This document shows positions 44,993 to 54,760 of a DNA stretch of 64,000 nt, piece after piece. The DNA comes from Pseudomonas iridis (GTDB lineage: Bacteria > Pseudomonadota > Gammaproteobacteria > Pseudomonadales > Pseudomonadaceae). Position 1 is the first letter of the stretch, and the number at the start of each line of letters is the position of its first letter. Below the pieces are notes generated by a model. It searched no databases. It was not told the DNA's origin and saw only the letters and a program-made list of their open reading frames with translations. The position numbers and the translations under genes are program-made. The stretch lies in NCBI RefSeq assembly GCF_017980685.1, contig NZ_JACXXO010000001.1:744001-808000 (forward strand). The letters are read 5' to 3'.

Positions 44993-45598
44993 ATGCAACG
45001 CGACGCACTCCTGACCCAGGATGAGCTGGATTTTATCCAGACCATGCAGCACAACCCGCAGCTCAATGTGCGGGATGCGACGTCGAGCCTGCTGGTTAAC
45101 GGCGGTTCGCAGATCCGTGATTTGCTCACGCGTCTGGCCGCTCACGAGCAAGTGACTATTCAGGCCAACTTCGAAAACCAGCAAATGACGTTTCCGCTGC
45201 ATCTAGTGGAAGACGAGTTTCATGCGCTGCACCTGCGTCTCGGTGTGCCAAGCATCTACGAAGATGGCCCGATGGTTCGTCCGTGGCGGCTGACACTTGA
45301 AGAGCCGGTGGCGCTGGAGAATGCCAAAGGCCAGGCGGGCACGCTGTGGGTTCACGAGGTTTCACATAAAGGTGTATTGCTGGAAGTGCGCAACAAGACC
45401 AAACCGCCCAAGCACTTCGCGCTGTGGTTCAGCCCTTCGGGTTATGAGCGGATCGCATTGCGCGGCAGTTTCGAGCGCGAAACCGAAAGTGGTTTCTACG
45501 CCTACGAGCTCAGCCAGACAGACAGCGACGAAACCGAGCGTCTTCGACAATTCATCCTGCAGCAACATCGTTTGACACACCCTGCCCTGCACACCTGA
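44993..45598 (+). CDS. Hypothetical protein with degenerate PilZ-like C-terminal part
   Basis: A 201-residue protein from ATG 44993 (a TTG at 44939 would add 18 residues). The N-terminal half has LNVRDATSSLLVNGGSQIRD and a hydrophobic-strand region. The second half has VHEVSHKGVLLEVR, resembling the (D/N)xSxxG element of PilZ, and the ending RLRQFILQQHRL as in YcgR-like proteins. The RxxxR motif of c-di-GMP-binding PilZ domains is not clear. It lies 72 bp after the LOV gene on the same strand and is convergent with the LitR-type gene. PilZ is a tentative call. Confidence 0.4.
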   Translation: MQRDALLTQDELDFIQTMQHNPQLNVRDATSSLLVNGGSQIRDLLTRLAAHEQVTIQANFENQQMTFPLHLVEDEFHALHLRLGVPSIYEDGPMVRPWRLTLEEPVALENAKGQAGTLWVHEVSHKGVLLEVRNKTKPPKHFALWFSPSGYERIALRGSFERETESGFYAYELSQTDSDETERLRQFILQQHRLTHPALHT

Positions 45599-45601
45599 TT
45601 C

Positions 45602-46561
45602 TCAGGTATCAAGCTTCCCTGCCAGAAACTGCATCATGCGCAGACGCATGTTCGCCCCTTCATTACCCAGGCACGCCACTGATGTTCCGGCCAAGCTCTC
45701 TTGCACCAGATCAGACGCATCGCCGGCGAGCATCAGCTGACAATCAAGACTCAAGGCGAGTCGATTCAGACGCCGGGGCAAATCGGCACTCGGGGCGTGG
45801 TTGGAAAACAGCACCAGTGCGTCAGGTTTGGTCTTTTCGCAAATGAGGGTCAGCTCATCGAGCGGCTGGCCGGTGGTCAACACCCGAACGCCCGAGTCAT
45901 TGCCACTCAGAAACAACGCCGCCACCAGCAACTCAAGCTCCCGGCATTGCCCGGCCAGTGCACTGACGATCACCCGTCGCGGTTGCGAGCCACGCAGGGT
46001 GATGATCCGATGCAACACACGCGCCCGAAGAAACCCGTCGAAGAACAGCCATTCGCTGGTCTGCCCGAAGCCATCCTGACGCTGCAACAATTGCAGCCAC
46101 AACGGCATCAGGATGTCTTGAAACACAACGGGCAACGCATAAGAAGAAAAGATCTGACCATAGACCTGGTCCAGTAGCTGATCATCGAAAGAGCTGATCG
46201 CTTGCTGGAGTTGCACCTGCCATTGCAGATAGTCGGCTAGCACCAGTTCATCAGGAATGATGTGCGCGAGGACTTTCAGCGGTTCGGTCTTGGCGAGGAT
46301 CTTGCCGATCTTGCTGACCGCCACACCGCGATCAATCCAGTCGACGATGCTGCGAACACGCTCGATTTCGGTCATCGAATACAGCCGATGCCCACTGTCG
46401 GTGCGCACCGGCTGGATCAAGCCATAGCGACGTTCCCAAGCGCGCAGGGTCACAGGGTTGACCCCTGTCAGCCGTGCGACTTCACGGATAGGGAACAGCT
46501 CCTCGCTCTGGAGCGCAACAGATGTCTGAGAAACAGCGTGCGCATCTGTCATGACAGGCAT
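45602..46561 (-). CDS. MerR/LitR-type regulator without cobalamin ligands (class II LitR)
   Basis: A 319-residue protein. The N-terminal MerR helix-turn-helix is typical of LitR/CarH (FPIREVARLTGVNPVTLRAW, ERRYGLIQPVRTDSGHRLY). The C-terminal part keeps the cobalamin-binding fold but not its ligands. The ExHxxG motif reads AGQCRELE (Gln205, Arg207, Glu210), and the EH pair of CarH reads Glu170-Trp171. Such class II LitR proteins in P. putida are reported to act with the short LOV protein in light-induced transcription. The gene is divergent from the monooxygenase-like gene and convergent with the PilZ-like gene. Confidence 0.82.
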   Translation of the reverse strand: MPVMTDAHAVSQTSVALQSEELFPIREVARLTGVNPVTLRAWERRYGLIQPVRTDSGHRLYSMTEIERVRSIVDWIDRGVAVSKIGKILAKTEPLKVLAHIIPDELVLADYLQWQVQLQQAISSFDDQLLDQVYGQIFSSYALPVVFQDILMPLWLQLLQRQDGFGQTSEWLFFDGFLRARVLHRIITLRGSQPRRVIVSALAGQCRELELLVAALFLSGNDSGVRVLTTGQPLDELTLICEKTKPDALVLFSNHAPSADLPRRLNRLALSLDCQLMLAGDASDLVQESLAGTSVACLGNEGANMRLRMMQFLAGKLDT

Positions 46562-46716
46562 TTGGCCTCAACTTCCGGGCTGGTGAATTGGATCCCATTC
46601 TAACCCCGATGCCCCGATTGCGTTCAAGTGCAGAAATGCGACGAAAGTCTCTGGTTTGAACACAAAAATCAGGAATAATCCTTGCTTGCTGAAAAGCGCA
46701 GGCCTCCACCCCGGCC

Positions 46717-46752
46717 TTGCGTCAGGCGAAACTCCTACCCGGAGTGACGCAA
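46717..46752 (+). promoter_or_regulatory. Bulged hairpin in the leader of the monooxygenase-like gene
   Basis: TTGCGTC (46717-46723) pairs with GACGCAA (46746-46752), and ACTCC (46731-46735) with GGAGT (46741-46745) around a TACCC loop; a 7-nt bulge lies on the left. It ends 20 nt before the start codon and may be an operator or a leader structure. Its role is unknown. Confidence 0.4.
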
Positions 46753-46772
46753 TCGAGATACGGAGATACACA

Positions 46773-47348
46773 ATGTCTACTTCCCCCGTCACGCTGATGG
46801 TTGCGCGTCGCGTCGCCGATGGCCGCTATCAGGATCTGATCGCCTGGCTGCGAGAAGGCGAACAACTGGCCACCGATTTCCCCGGTTATCTGGGCTCCGG
46901 CGTGCTCGCACCGCCGCCTGGCGATAACGAATTCCAGATTATATTCCGTTTTGTCGATGAACAGACTTTGCATGCCTGGGAGCATTCAGCCTCGCGTACC
47001 GCCTGGCTGGATCGTGGCAGCGATCTGTTTGCCCATCCCAAAGAGCATCGTGTCAGTGGCATCGAAGGCTGGTTCGGTACAAGCGTAGTCGGCCAGCGCC
47101 CGCCGCGCTGGAAACAGGCGATTGCGATCTGGCTGGCATTCTTCCCGGTGTCGCTGTTGTTCAATTTTGTCGTGGGCCCGTTGCTCGCTGACATGAGCCT
47201 TTTGCCGAAAGTGTTGATCAGCACGGCGTGCCTGACGCCGCTGATGGTTTATTTCTTTATCCCGTTGTCGACGCGGTTGCTGGCGAACTGGTTGAACAGC
47301 ACGCCAGCGCGTCCGTTGCCGGTTACGCCGTCCGCGCAAAACCGCTAA
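46773..47348 (+). CDS. Antibiotic biosynthesis monooxygenase-like membrane protein
   Basis: A 191-residue protein starting MSTSPVTLMVARRVADGRYQ with CGGAG 7 nt upstream. The N-terminal part is a dimeric alpha-beta barrel (ABM) domain (LREGEQLATDFPGYLGSGVL, EHSASRTAWLDRGSDLF). Two membrane helices follow (AIWLAFFPVSLLFNFVVGPL, VLISTACLTPLMVYFFIPLS). This fusion is common in Pseudomonas, but its function is unknown. It starts the plus-strand segment opposite LitR and may be light-regulated. Confidence 0.8.
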   Translation: MSTSPVTLMVARRVADGRYQDLIAWLREGEQLATDFPGYLGSGVLAPPPGDNEFQIIFRFVDEQTLHAWEHSASRTAWLDRGSDLFAHPKEHRVSGIEGWFGTSVVGQRPPRWKQAIAIWLAFFPVSLLFNFVVGPLLADMSLLPKVLISTACLTPLMVYFFIPLSTRLLANWLNSTPARPLPVTPSAQNR

Positions 47349-47432
47349 AAGATCGCAGCCTCGTCGCACTCGAGTGCTGCTGCACAGCTGCAACATTGAC
47401 GCAGTGCAGGAGCTGGCGAAGGCTGCGATCTT
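47345..47432. repeat. Inverted repeat AAAAGATCGCAGCC / GGCTGCGATCTTTT
   Basis: Perfect 14-bp arms, 60 nt apart, right after the monooxygenase-like gene and before folM. It belongs to the same class as the element at 39896. On the plus strand the right arm ends in TTTT, so it might also end transcription. Confidence 0.75.
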
Positions 47433-47484
47433 TTCAGGCGCGCCGCTGTTATAGTTTTTGCACCCACCGCGACGCGAGCCGTTC

Positions 47485-48195
47485 ATGACTACAAACTCCG
47501 CCCCGATCCTGATCACTGGCGCCGGCCAACGCGTCGGTCTGCACTGCGCGCAGCGTTTGCTCGAAGACGGCTACAGCATCATTTTCACCTACCGCAGCGC
47601 TCGTCCCGGGGTGCAAACGCTGCGTGATCTGGGCGCCATCGGGGTATTCGCGGACTTTTCCAGCGAAGCCGGCATCCTCGCGTTCATCGCCGAACTGCAC
47701 ACCCACACCGACAGCCTGCGGGCGATCGTGCATAACGCCTCCGACTGGGTCGCGGAAACTCCGGGCAGCGAAGCCGAAGCGTTCAACCGCATGGTCAACA
47801 TCCACATGCTCGCGCCCTATCTGATCAACCTGCACTGCGCCGACCTGCTCAAGCAGTCGACACCCGCCGACATCATCCACATCAGCGACGATGTCACCCG
47901 CAAAGGCAGCAGCAAACACATCGCCTATTGCGCCAGCAAAGCCGGGCTCGACAGCCTGACCCTGTCGTTCGCCGCCCGTTATGCGCCGGCGATCAAGGTC
48001 AACGGCATTGCGCCGGCCCTGCTATTGTTCAATCCCGACGACGACGCGGCCTACCGCGCCAAGGCCTTGGCCAAATCCGCGCTGGGCATCGAACCCGGCA
48101 GCGAAGTGATCTACCAGAGCCTGCGCTACCTGCTCGACAACCCTTACGTCACCGGCACGACCCTGACCGTCAATGGCGGAAGGCACGTCAAATAA
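47485..48195 (+). CDS. folM: Dihydromonapterin reductase FolM
   Basis: A 236-residue SDR starting [20 protein letters not shown]. It has the cofactor motif [19 protein letters not shown] in place of NNAG ([13 protein letters not shown]), and [13 protein letters not shown] as the YxxxK signature; these are pteridine-reductase-like features. It reduces dihydromonapterin to tetrahydromonapterin, the pterin cofactor of phenylalanine hydroxylase in Pseudomonas. Followed by folE after 22 nt. Confidence 0.9.
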   Translation: MTTNSAPILITGAGQRVGLHCAQRLLEDGYSIIFTYRSARPGVQTLRDLGAIGVFADFSSEAGILAFIAELHTHTDSLRAIVHNASDWVAETPGSEAEAFNRMVNIHMLAPYLINLHCADLLKQSTPADIIHISDDVTRKGSSKHIAYCASKAGLDSLTLSFAARYAPAIKVNGIAPALLLFNPDDDAAYRAKALAKSALGIEPGSEVIYQSLRYLLDNPYVTGTTLTVNGGRHVK

Positions 48196-48217
48196 CGCTG
48201 TCCCGCGAGGATGTTCG

Positions 48218-48778
48218 ATGACCCGCTCCCTGCCCGAGAACTACCGTGAAATCCTCATTGGCCTCGGCGAAGATCCCGACCGTGAAGGATTGCTCGATAC
48301 GCCGGCTCGGGCGGCCAAGGCCATGCAATACCTGTGTCACGGTTACGAGCAGAGCGTGGACACTATCGTCAATGGCGCGCTGTTTGCCTCTGACAGCGAC
48401 GAGATGATCATCGTCGCCGACATCGAGTTGTACTCATTATGCGAACATCACCTGCTGCCCTTCATCGGCAAGGCCCATGTGGCTTATATTCCCACTGGCA
48501 AAGTGCTGGGGCTGTCGAAGATCGCGCGACTGGTGGACATGTTCGCCAGACGCCTGCAAATTCAGGAAAACCTCACCCGGCAAATTGCCGATGCGGTGCA
48601 ACAGGTTACCGATGCCGCCGGTGTTGCGGTGGTCATCGAGGCCAGACACATGTGCATGATGATGCGCGGTGTCGAAAAACAGAATTCGACCATGAACACC
48701 TCGGTCATGCTCGGCGCCTTCCGCGACTCGAGCAGCACCCGTCAGGAGTTCCTGCAATTGATTGGACGGAGCAAGTAA
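48218..48778 (+). CDS. folE: GTP cyclohydrolase I FolE
   Basis: A 186-residue protein starting [20 protein letters not shown]. It has the zinc and active-site segment [40 protein letters not shown] and the [20 protein letters not shown] helix. It makes dihydroneopterin triphosphate from GTP. It lies between folM and folX, so this copy probably feeds monapterin rather than folate synthesis. The spacing to folX is zero. Confidence 0.95.
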   Translation: MTRSLPENYREILIGLGEDPDREGLLDTPARAAKAMQYLCHGYEQSVDTIVNGALFASDSDEMIIVADIELYSLCEHHLLPFIGKAHVAYIPTGKVLGLSKIARLVDMFARRLQIQENLTRQIADAVQQVTDAAGVAVVIEARHMCMMMRGVEKQNSTMNTSVMLGAFRDSSSTRQEFLQLIGRSK

Positions 48779-49150
48779 ATGCCACAACTTCAGCCGGGAA
48801 TGGCGCGTATCCGGGTCAAGGATCTGCGCTTGCGCACCTTTATCGGGATCAACGAGGACGAAATCCTTAACAAGCAGGATGTGCTGATCAACCTGACCAT
48901 CCTGTACGCCGCGCAAGAAGCGGTGCGTGACAATGACATCGACCACGCGCTCAATTACCGCACCATCACCAAGGCAATCATCGCCCACGTCGAGGGCAAT
49001 CGTTTTGCCCTGCTCGAGCGCCTGACCCAGGAGTTGCTCGATCTGGTGATGACCAACGCATCGGTGCTTTACGCCGAAGTCGAAGTCGACAAGCCGCACG
49101 CGCTGCGATTTGCCGAGTCGGTGTCAATCACGCTTGCAGCGAGCCGCTAG
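48779..49150 (+). CDS. folX: Dihydroneopterin triphosphate 2'-epimerase FolX
   Basis: A 123-residue protein starting at the first base after the folE stop. It shows the FolB/FolX fold ([40 protein letters not shown]) and the FolX-type [16 protein letters not shown] helix. It converts dihydroneopterin triphosphate to the monapterin isomer. With folE and folM it forms a complete tetrahydromonapterin route. Confidence 0.92.
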   Translation: MPQLQPGMARIRVKDLRLRTFIGINEDEILNKQDVLINLTILYAAQEAVRDNDIDHALNYRTITKAIIAHVEGNRFALLERLTQELLDLVMTNASVLYAEVEVDKPHALRFAESVSITLAASR

Positions 49151-49231
49151 CTTCAAGCTTCAAGCGCCAAGCTGTAAACTTCGTATCACCGCCAACCATC
49201 TTGCAGCTTGAAGCTCGTCGCTTGAAGCTGT
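49149..49231. repeat. AGCTTCAAGC/GCTTGAAGCT repeat
   Basis: Arms CTTCAAGCTTCAAGC and CTTGAAGCTCGTCGCTTGAAGC are inverted around CACCGCCAACCATC, directly after folX. A common intergenic palindrome type. Confidence 0.6.
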
Positions 49232-49246
49232 CTCGCAGAGACTCCC

Positions 49247-49543
49247 ATGAACGAGCAACAACGCCTCGAACTCGAAGCCGCCGCCTTCCGCCGACTGGTC
49301 GCGCACCTAGACAGCCGCAAGGACGTGCAAAACATCGACCTGATGAACCTCGCCGGGTTCTGCCGCAACTGCCTGTCGAAGTGGTACAAGGCCGAAGCCG
49401 ACGAGCGCCAGATCGAGGTCAGCCTCGACGACGCCCGCGAAGTGGTTTACGGCATGCCGTACGCCGAGTGGAAAGCCCAATTTCAGCAAGAAGCCAGCGC
49501 TGAGCAACAAGCGGCGTTCGCCAAAGGAAAAACCCATGAGTGA
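49247..49543 (+). CDS. DUF1244 protein
   Basis: A 98-residue protein of the DUF1244 family, which has a conserved FCRNCLSKWYKAEADERQIE segment with two Cys and an AREVVYGMPYAEWKA end. The function is unknown. It overlaps the HopJ-like gene by 8 nt, so the two are co-translated. Confidence 0.88.
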   Translation: MNEQQRLELEAAAFRRLVAHLDSRKDVQNIDLMNLAGFCRNCLSKWYKAEADERQIEVSLDDAREVVYGMPYAEWKAQFQQEASAEQQAAFAKGKTHE

Positions 49544-49874
49544 CCTGAACACCCTGCGCGCCAGCCTCAAGAGCGGCGAACACGCTTTCGCCGACACCTT
49601 GGCTTTCATCGCCGCGGGCTATGACTACCAGCCTCAGGCGTTCAACAACGGTGGCGTGGAAAACGCCGCCGGGCAGAACGAAGGCTCGTGCAAGACCCTG
49701 GGTCTGGCGCTGCTGGAAGGCTTGAGTGACGAAGAAGCGCTGCTGGCGTTCGGCGAACATTACCGCTCGGTAGTGGCCACGCCTGAGGGCAGTGATCACG
49801 GCAATATTCGTGCACTGATCCAGCATGGCCTGGCCGGCGTGAAATTCACCGCCCAGCCCCTGACCCGCCGCTAA
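49536..49874 (+). CDS. HopJ-family protein
   Basis: A 112-residue protein of the HopJ type III effector family (LKSGEHAFADTLAFIAAGYD, NNGGVENAAGQNEGSCKTLG, FGEHYRSVVATPEGSDHGNI). The family is named for a P. syringae effector but is widespread in non-pathogenic, chromosome-borne form, so a housekeeping role is more likely. No type III signal was considered. The gene is coupled to DUF1244. Confidence 0.9.
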   Translation: MSDLNTLRASLKSGEHAFADTLAFIAAGYDYQPQAFNNGGVENAAGQNEGSCKTLGLALLEGLSDEEALLAFGEHYRSVVATPEGSDHGNIRALIQHGLAGVKFTAQPLTRR

Positions 49875-49895
49875 CTTCAGCTGCAAACCCAATTC

Positions 49896-49988
49896 CTGTG
49901 GGAGCGAGCCTGCTCGCGAATACGGACTGACATTCGACATTGATGTCGACTGAAGCACCGCATTCGCGAGCAGGCTCGCTCCCACACA
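49896..49988. repeat. REPIN (GCGAGCAGGCTCGC type)
   Basis: Inverted REP pair, left arm 49896-49920 and right arm about 49963-49987, between hopJ and trxB. Confidence 0.88.
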
Positions 49989-50017
49989 GGAACTGTGTTG
50001 AACCTGAAACTCGAGCA

Positions 50018-50047
50018 CAAAAAAACCGGCCAATCGGCCGGTTTTTT
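50018..50047. terminator. Bidirectional terminator between hopJ and trxB
   Basis: ACCGGCC / GGCCGGT stem with an AATC loop, flanked by an A-run on the left and a T-run on the right. It can terminate both convergent genes. Confidence 0.92.
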
Positions 50048-50059
50048 TATGTCTGCGAT

Positions 50060-51332
<1,273 letters not shown>

Positions 51333-52085
51333 ATGCCCGCCCCTGTTCTGTCTGGCCCGCAATACCTGCGCGAAGGCCTCAAACTGGTTCTCAGTCCCGG
51401 CCTGCGCCTGTTCGTGTTGCTGCCGCTGGCGATCAACCTTGTGCTGTTCGTCGGATTGATCTATCTGGCCGGCCACCAGTTCAGTCTGTGGGTCGACACG
51501 CTGATGCCATCGCTGCCCGAGTGGCTGAGTTTCCTCAGTTATATCCTGTGGCCGCTGTTCGTGGTGCTGGTGGCGTTGATGGTGTTTTTCACGTTCACCA
51601 TGCTGGCCAATATCATTGCTGCGCCGTTCAACGGTTTCCTCGCGGAAAAAGTCGAAGTGGTGGTGCGTGGCACCGACGACTTCCCGGCCTTCAGCTGGGG
51701 TGAGCTGGTCGCCATGGTCCCGCGTACCCTGGCCCGGGAAATGCGCAAACTCGGCTACTTCCTGCCTCGGGCGATCGGCCTGTTCATTCTCTCGTTCATC
51801 CCCGTGGTAAACATCATCGCCGCGCCGCTGTGGCTGTTGTTCGGCGTGTGGATGATGGCGATCCAGTACATCGACTACCCGGCAGACAACCACAAACTGG
51901 GCTGGAACGAGATGCTCGCCTGGCTGCGCGAGAAGCGCTGGCAGAGCATGAGTTTCGGCGGGATCGTCTATCTGGTGCTGCTGATTCCGGTGGTCAACAT
52001 CCTGATGATGCCGGCCGCGGTGGCTGGGGCAACGTTGTTCTGGGTACGTGAGCGCGGTGCCGAAAATCTCGTGACTCAGCGCTGA
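51333..52085 (+). CDS. cysZ: Sulfate transporter CysZ
   Basis: A 250-residue membrane protein of the CysZ/EI24 family, starting [20 protein letters not shown]. Four to six hydrophobic segments are present ([60 protein letters not shown]). It imports sulfate or sulfite for cysteine synthesis, which fits with cysD-cysNC later in the window. Confidence 0.9.
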   Translation: MPAPVLSGPQYLREGLKLVLSPGLRLFVLLPLAINLVLFVGLIYLAGHQFSLWVDTLMPSLPEWLSFLSYILWPLFVVLVALMVFFTFTMLANIIAAPFNGFLAEKVEVVVRGTDDFPAFSWGELVAMVPRTLAREMRKLGYFLPRAIGLFILSFIPVVNIIAAPLWLLFGVWMMAIQYIDYPADNHKLGWNEMLAWLREKRWQSMSFGGIVYLVLLIPVVNILMMPAAVAGATLFWVRERGAENLVTQR

Positions 52086-52139
52086 AGCGCTCAAAAACAG
52101 CCCGTCACAAATCCATCATCCGAACGTCACAAGCACGAC

Positions 52140-53339
52140 ATGGCCTCAGCCGACACTGAGGTCATGACGACAGCTCTACATATCACTCTGATCAGCGAAA
52201 CTTTCCCACCGGAAATCAACGGCGTGGCCAATACCCTTGGCCGCTTGTGCGATGGACTGCGCGCGCGTGGACATCGGGTCGACCTGATACGCCCACGTCA
52301 GGCCGACGATCCGCAGCGTACTGAAGACGATGGCTTGCTCTTGTGCCGGGGCTGGCCGCTGCCGGGCTATCCCGGATTGCAATGGGGCCAGTCGTCGATG
52401 CACAAGTTGCTGCGGCGCTGGAAGCACCAGCGTCCGGACGTGCTGTACATCGCCACTGAAGGCCCGCTCGGTCTGTCGGCGTTGCGAGCGGCGCGGCGCC
52501 TGGGGATTTCGGTGGTCAGTGGTTTCCATACCAATTTCCAGCAATACACCAGCCAATACGGCCTCGGTTTGTTGACGCGGCTCCTGACGCATTATTTGCG
52601 CTGGTTCCACAACCGTTCGGCGCTGACACTGGTGCCGAGTATCAGTCAGCGACTGGAACTGGAGCGGCGGCATTTCGAACGACTGGCGTTGTTGTCCCGA
52701 GGTGTGGACAGCCAGTTGTTTCATCCCGCCAAACGCCTGAATGCCCTGCGTGAGCAATGGGGACTGGGCGAGCGCGATATTGCGGTGATTCACGTAGGAA
52801 GGCTCGCGCCAGAGAAAAACCTCGGTTTGCTCAAACGCTGCTTTGAAAAGCTGCGCGACACTTATCCACAGCGCACTCTGAAGCTGATCGTGATCGGCGA
52901 CGGGCCGCAACGCATGGCGCTGGAAAAAGATCTGCCCGAGGCGATTTTCTGCGGGTCGCAGCGCGGTGAAGCGCTGGCCGCGCACTATGCGTCCGGCGAT
53001 GTGTTTCTGTTTCCGAGCCTGACCGAAACCTTTGGCAATGTCGTGCTCGAAGCGCTGGCGTCAGGGCTTGGTGTGGTGGCCTACGATCAGGCAGCGGCGG
53101 CGCAGCATATTCGCCACGGCTACAGCGGCGTGCTGGCGATGCCGGGCGATGAAGAGGCGTTTTGCGATGCGGCGGCGTGGTTGCTGGAGAAGTACGAAAC
53201 GTTGCGCTGCGTGCGCCTGAATGCGCGCCAGCATGCGAGCCGCCAGGGGTGGGCGGCGATTATCGAGCAGTTTGAAGGGCATTTGCGCGGGGCGTGCGTT
53301 GGGGAGCAGATTGTCCCCAATGCACAGACATTGCCATAG
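52140..53339 (+). CDS. Glycosyltransferase family 4 (alpha-mannosyltransferase-like)
   Basis: A 399-residue GT-B glycosyltransferase; a second ATG at 52164 (MTTALHITLISETFPPEING) is also possible and may be the true start. It has ISETFPPEINGVANTLGRLC, the nucleotide-binding HVGRLAPEKNLGLLKRCF and the EX7E motif in LTETFGNVVLEALASG. It resembles GDP-mannose-dependent mannosyltransferases (MgtA/PimB type), but the substrate is a guess. There are no other polysaccharide genes nearby. Confidence 0.85.
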   Translation: MASADTEVMTTALHITLISETFPPEINGVANTLGRLCDGLRARGHRVDLIRPRQADDPQRTEDDGLLLCRGWPLPGYPGLQWGQSSMHKLLRRWKHQRPDVLYIATEGPLGLSALRAARRLGISVVSGFHTNFQQYTSQYGLGLLTRLLTHYLRWFHNRSALTLVPSISQRLELERRHFERLALLSRGVDSQLFHPAKRLNALREQWGLGERDIAVIHVGRLAPEKNLGLLKRCFEKLRDTYPQRTLKLIVIGDGPQRMALEKDLPEAIFCGSQRGEALAAHYASGDVFLFPSLTETFGNVVLEALASGLGVVAYDQAAAAQHIRHGYSGVLAMPGDEEAFCDAAAWLLEKYETLRCVRLNARQHASRQGWAAIIEQFEGHLRGACVGEQIVPNAQTLP

Positions 53340-53363
53340 ATCTTTACTGGTCTTGAAGCCACC

Positions 53364-53455
53364 TTCGCGAGCAGGCTCGCTCCCACAAGGGATCTCCAGT
53401 GAACACAGGATTTGTGAATACCGGAGAAACCTGTGGGAGCGAGCCTGCTCGCGAA
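53364..53455. repeat. REPIN (GCGAGCAGGCTCGC type)
   Basis: Inverted REP pair, left arm 53364-53388, right arm 53431-53455, between convergent genes. Confidence 0.88.
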
Positions 53456-53475
53456 GGGGTCAGTAATGGCGCCGC

Positions 53476-54579
53476 TTAAACCAGCGTCATCAACGCCTCA
53501 CGGCTGAACGGCAGAATGTCCTGCTCACGCCCTTCGCGCACTTTCAGTGCCCAATCCGGATCGACCAGCAGTGCGCGCCCCACCGCGACCAGATCGAATT
53601 CCTCTTTGTTCAGACGCTCGAGCAGGTTCTCCAGACTGGCCGGTTCTGCGACCTTGTCAGTGTTGACCATGAACTGCAGGAACTCGCCATCCAGGCCTAC
53701 GCTGCCAACGGTGATGGTCGGTTTGCCGGTCAGCTTGCGCGTCCAGCCAGCCAGGTTCAGCTCGGAGCCGTCGAATTCCGGCTCCCAGAAACGCCGCGTC
53801 GAGCAGTGGAAAATGTCCACGCCAGCGTCGGACAGCGGCTTGAGGAATTCACCCAAGGCTTCCGGAGTTTGCACCAGCCGTGCGGCGTAATCCTGCTGTT
53901 TCCATTGCGAGAAACGGAAGATGATCGGGAAACCCTCGCCGACGGCTGCACGCACAGCCTGAATCAGCTCAATGGCAAAGCGCGAACGGTTGGCCAGACT
54001 GCCGCCGTATTCGTCAGTGCGCTGGTTGCTGCCTTCCCAGAAGAACTGGTCGACCAGATAACCATGGGCGCCGTGGATTTCCACGCCGTCCATGCCGATG
54101 CCTTGGGCATCCTTGGCCGCTTGGGCGAAGGCGCCGATCACGTCCTGGATGTCCTGCTTGGTCATGCCGTGCACTACGACCTGACCGTCCTTGAGTTTTT
54201 CCGACGGGCCATAAGCCGGCACGCTGGCGTCCGGTTCAGTGCCGATGCGGCGCACGCTACCGACGTGCCACAGTTGCGGAACGATCTTGCCGCCCTCGGC
54301 ATGTACCGCGTCGACGACTTTTTTCCAACCGGCCAAGGGTGCTTCACCAAAGAACTGCGGCACATTCGGGTAACCGTTGGACGCAATATGGCCGACGGTG
54401 GTGCCTTCGGTGATGATCAGGCCGACGCCAGCAGCAGCGCGACGACGGTAGTACTCGATGACTTTGGAGTTCGGCACGCCACCCGGAGAAAACGAGCGGG
54501 TCATCGGTGCCATGACTACACGCGTCGGCAGTTCGAGAGTGCCGAGGTGGAACGGTTTGAACAAGGCTTGAACCGGCAT
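53476..54579 (-). CDS. Alkene reductase / old yellow enzyme (NemA/XenB-like)
   Basis: A 367-residue flavin oxidoreductase. It shows LFKPFHLGTLELPTRVVMAP with MAPMTRSFS, QLWHVGSV, the catalytic-region HGAHGYLVDQFFW and NQRTDEYGGSLANRSRFAIE, and the FMN phosphate segment FDLVAVGRALLVDPDW. It reduces activated C=C bonds and possibly nitro compounds with NAD(P)H. QLWHVGS in place of QLWHVGR is a small departure. Confidence 0.94.
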   Translation of the reverse strand: MPVQALFKPFHLGTLELPTRVVMAPMTRSFSPGGVPNSKVIEYYRRRAAAGVGLIITEGTTVGHIASNGYPNVPQFFGEAPLAGWKKVVDAVHAEGGKIVPQLWHVGSVRRIGTEPDASVPAYGPSEKLKDGQVVVHGMTKQDIQDVIGAFAQAAKDAQGIGMDGVEIHGAHGYLVDQFFWEGSNQRTDEYGGSLANRSRFAIELIQAVRAAVGEGFPIIFRFSQWKQQDYAARLVQTPEALGEFLKPLSDAGVDIFHCSTRRFWEPEFDGSELNLAGWTRKLTGKPTITVGSVGLDGEFLQFMVNTDKVAEPASLENLLERLNKEEFDLVAVGRALLVDPDWALKVREGREQDILPFSREALMTLV

Positions 54580-54678
54580 GGGAAGACTCCGCAGGGAATG
54601 ACTTTATGACGGCGATAATATTGATCGGAGAGCGCCTTGAACAGCACTATTGATCTGAATGATTAAGGGATAGAAACG

Positions 54679-54752
54679 AAAAGATCGCAGCCCCAGCAGT
54701 CCCTTGCAGGCGCTGCCGAAGGCTCGGGCCGCGATCGGACGATCTCTTGATC
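54679..54752. repeat. Imperfect inverted repeat of the GATCGCAGCC class
   Basis: AAAAGATCGCAGCC and a degenerate mate (GGCCGCGATCGGACGATCTC) surround the centre. It lies between the gpx stop and the alkene-reductase start. Confidence 0.6.
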
Positions 54753-54760
54753 GTGATGGG

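Noticed and set aside
49536..49874. HopJ as a true type III effector
   Set aside because: The chromosomal HopJ family is widespread, with no type III secretion genes or hrp box nearby; a housekeeping role is more likely.
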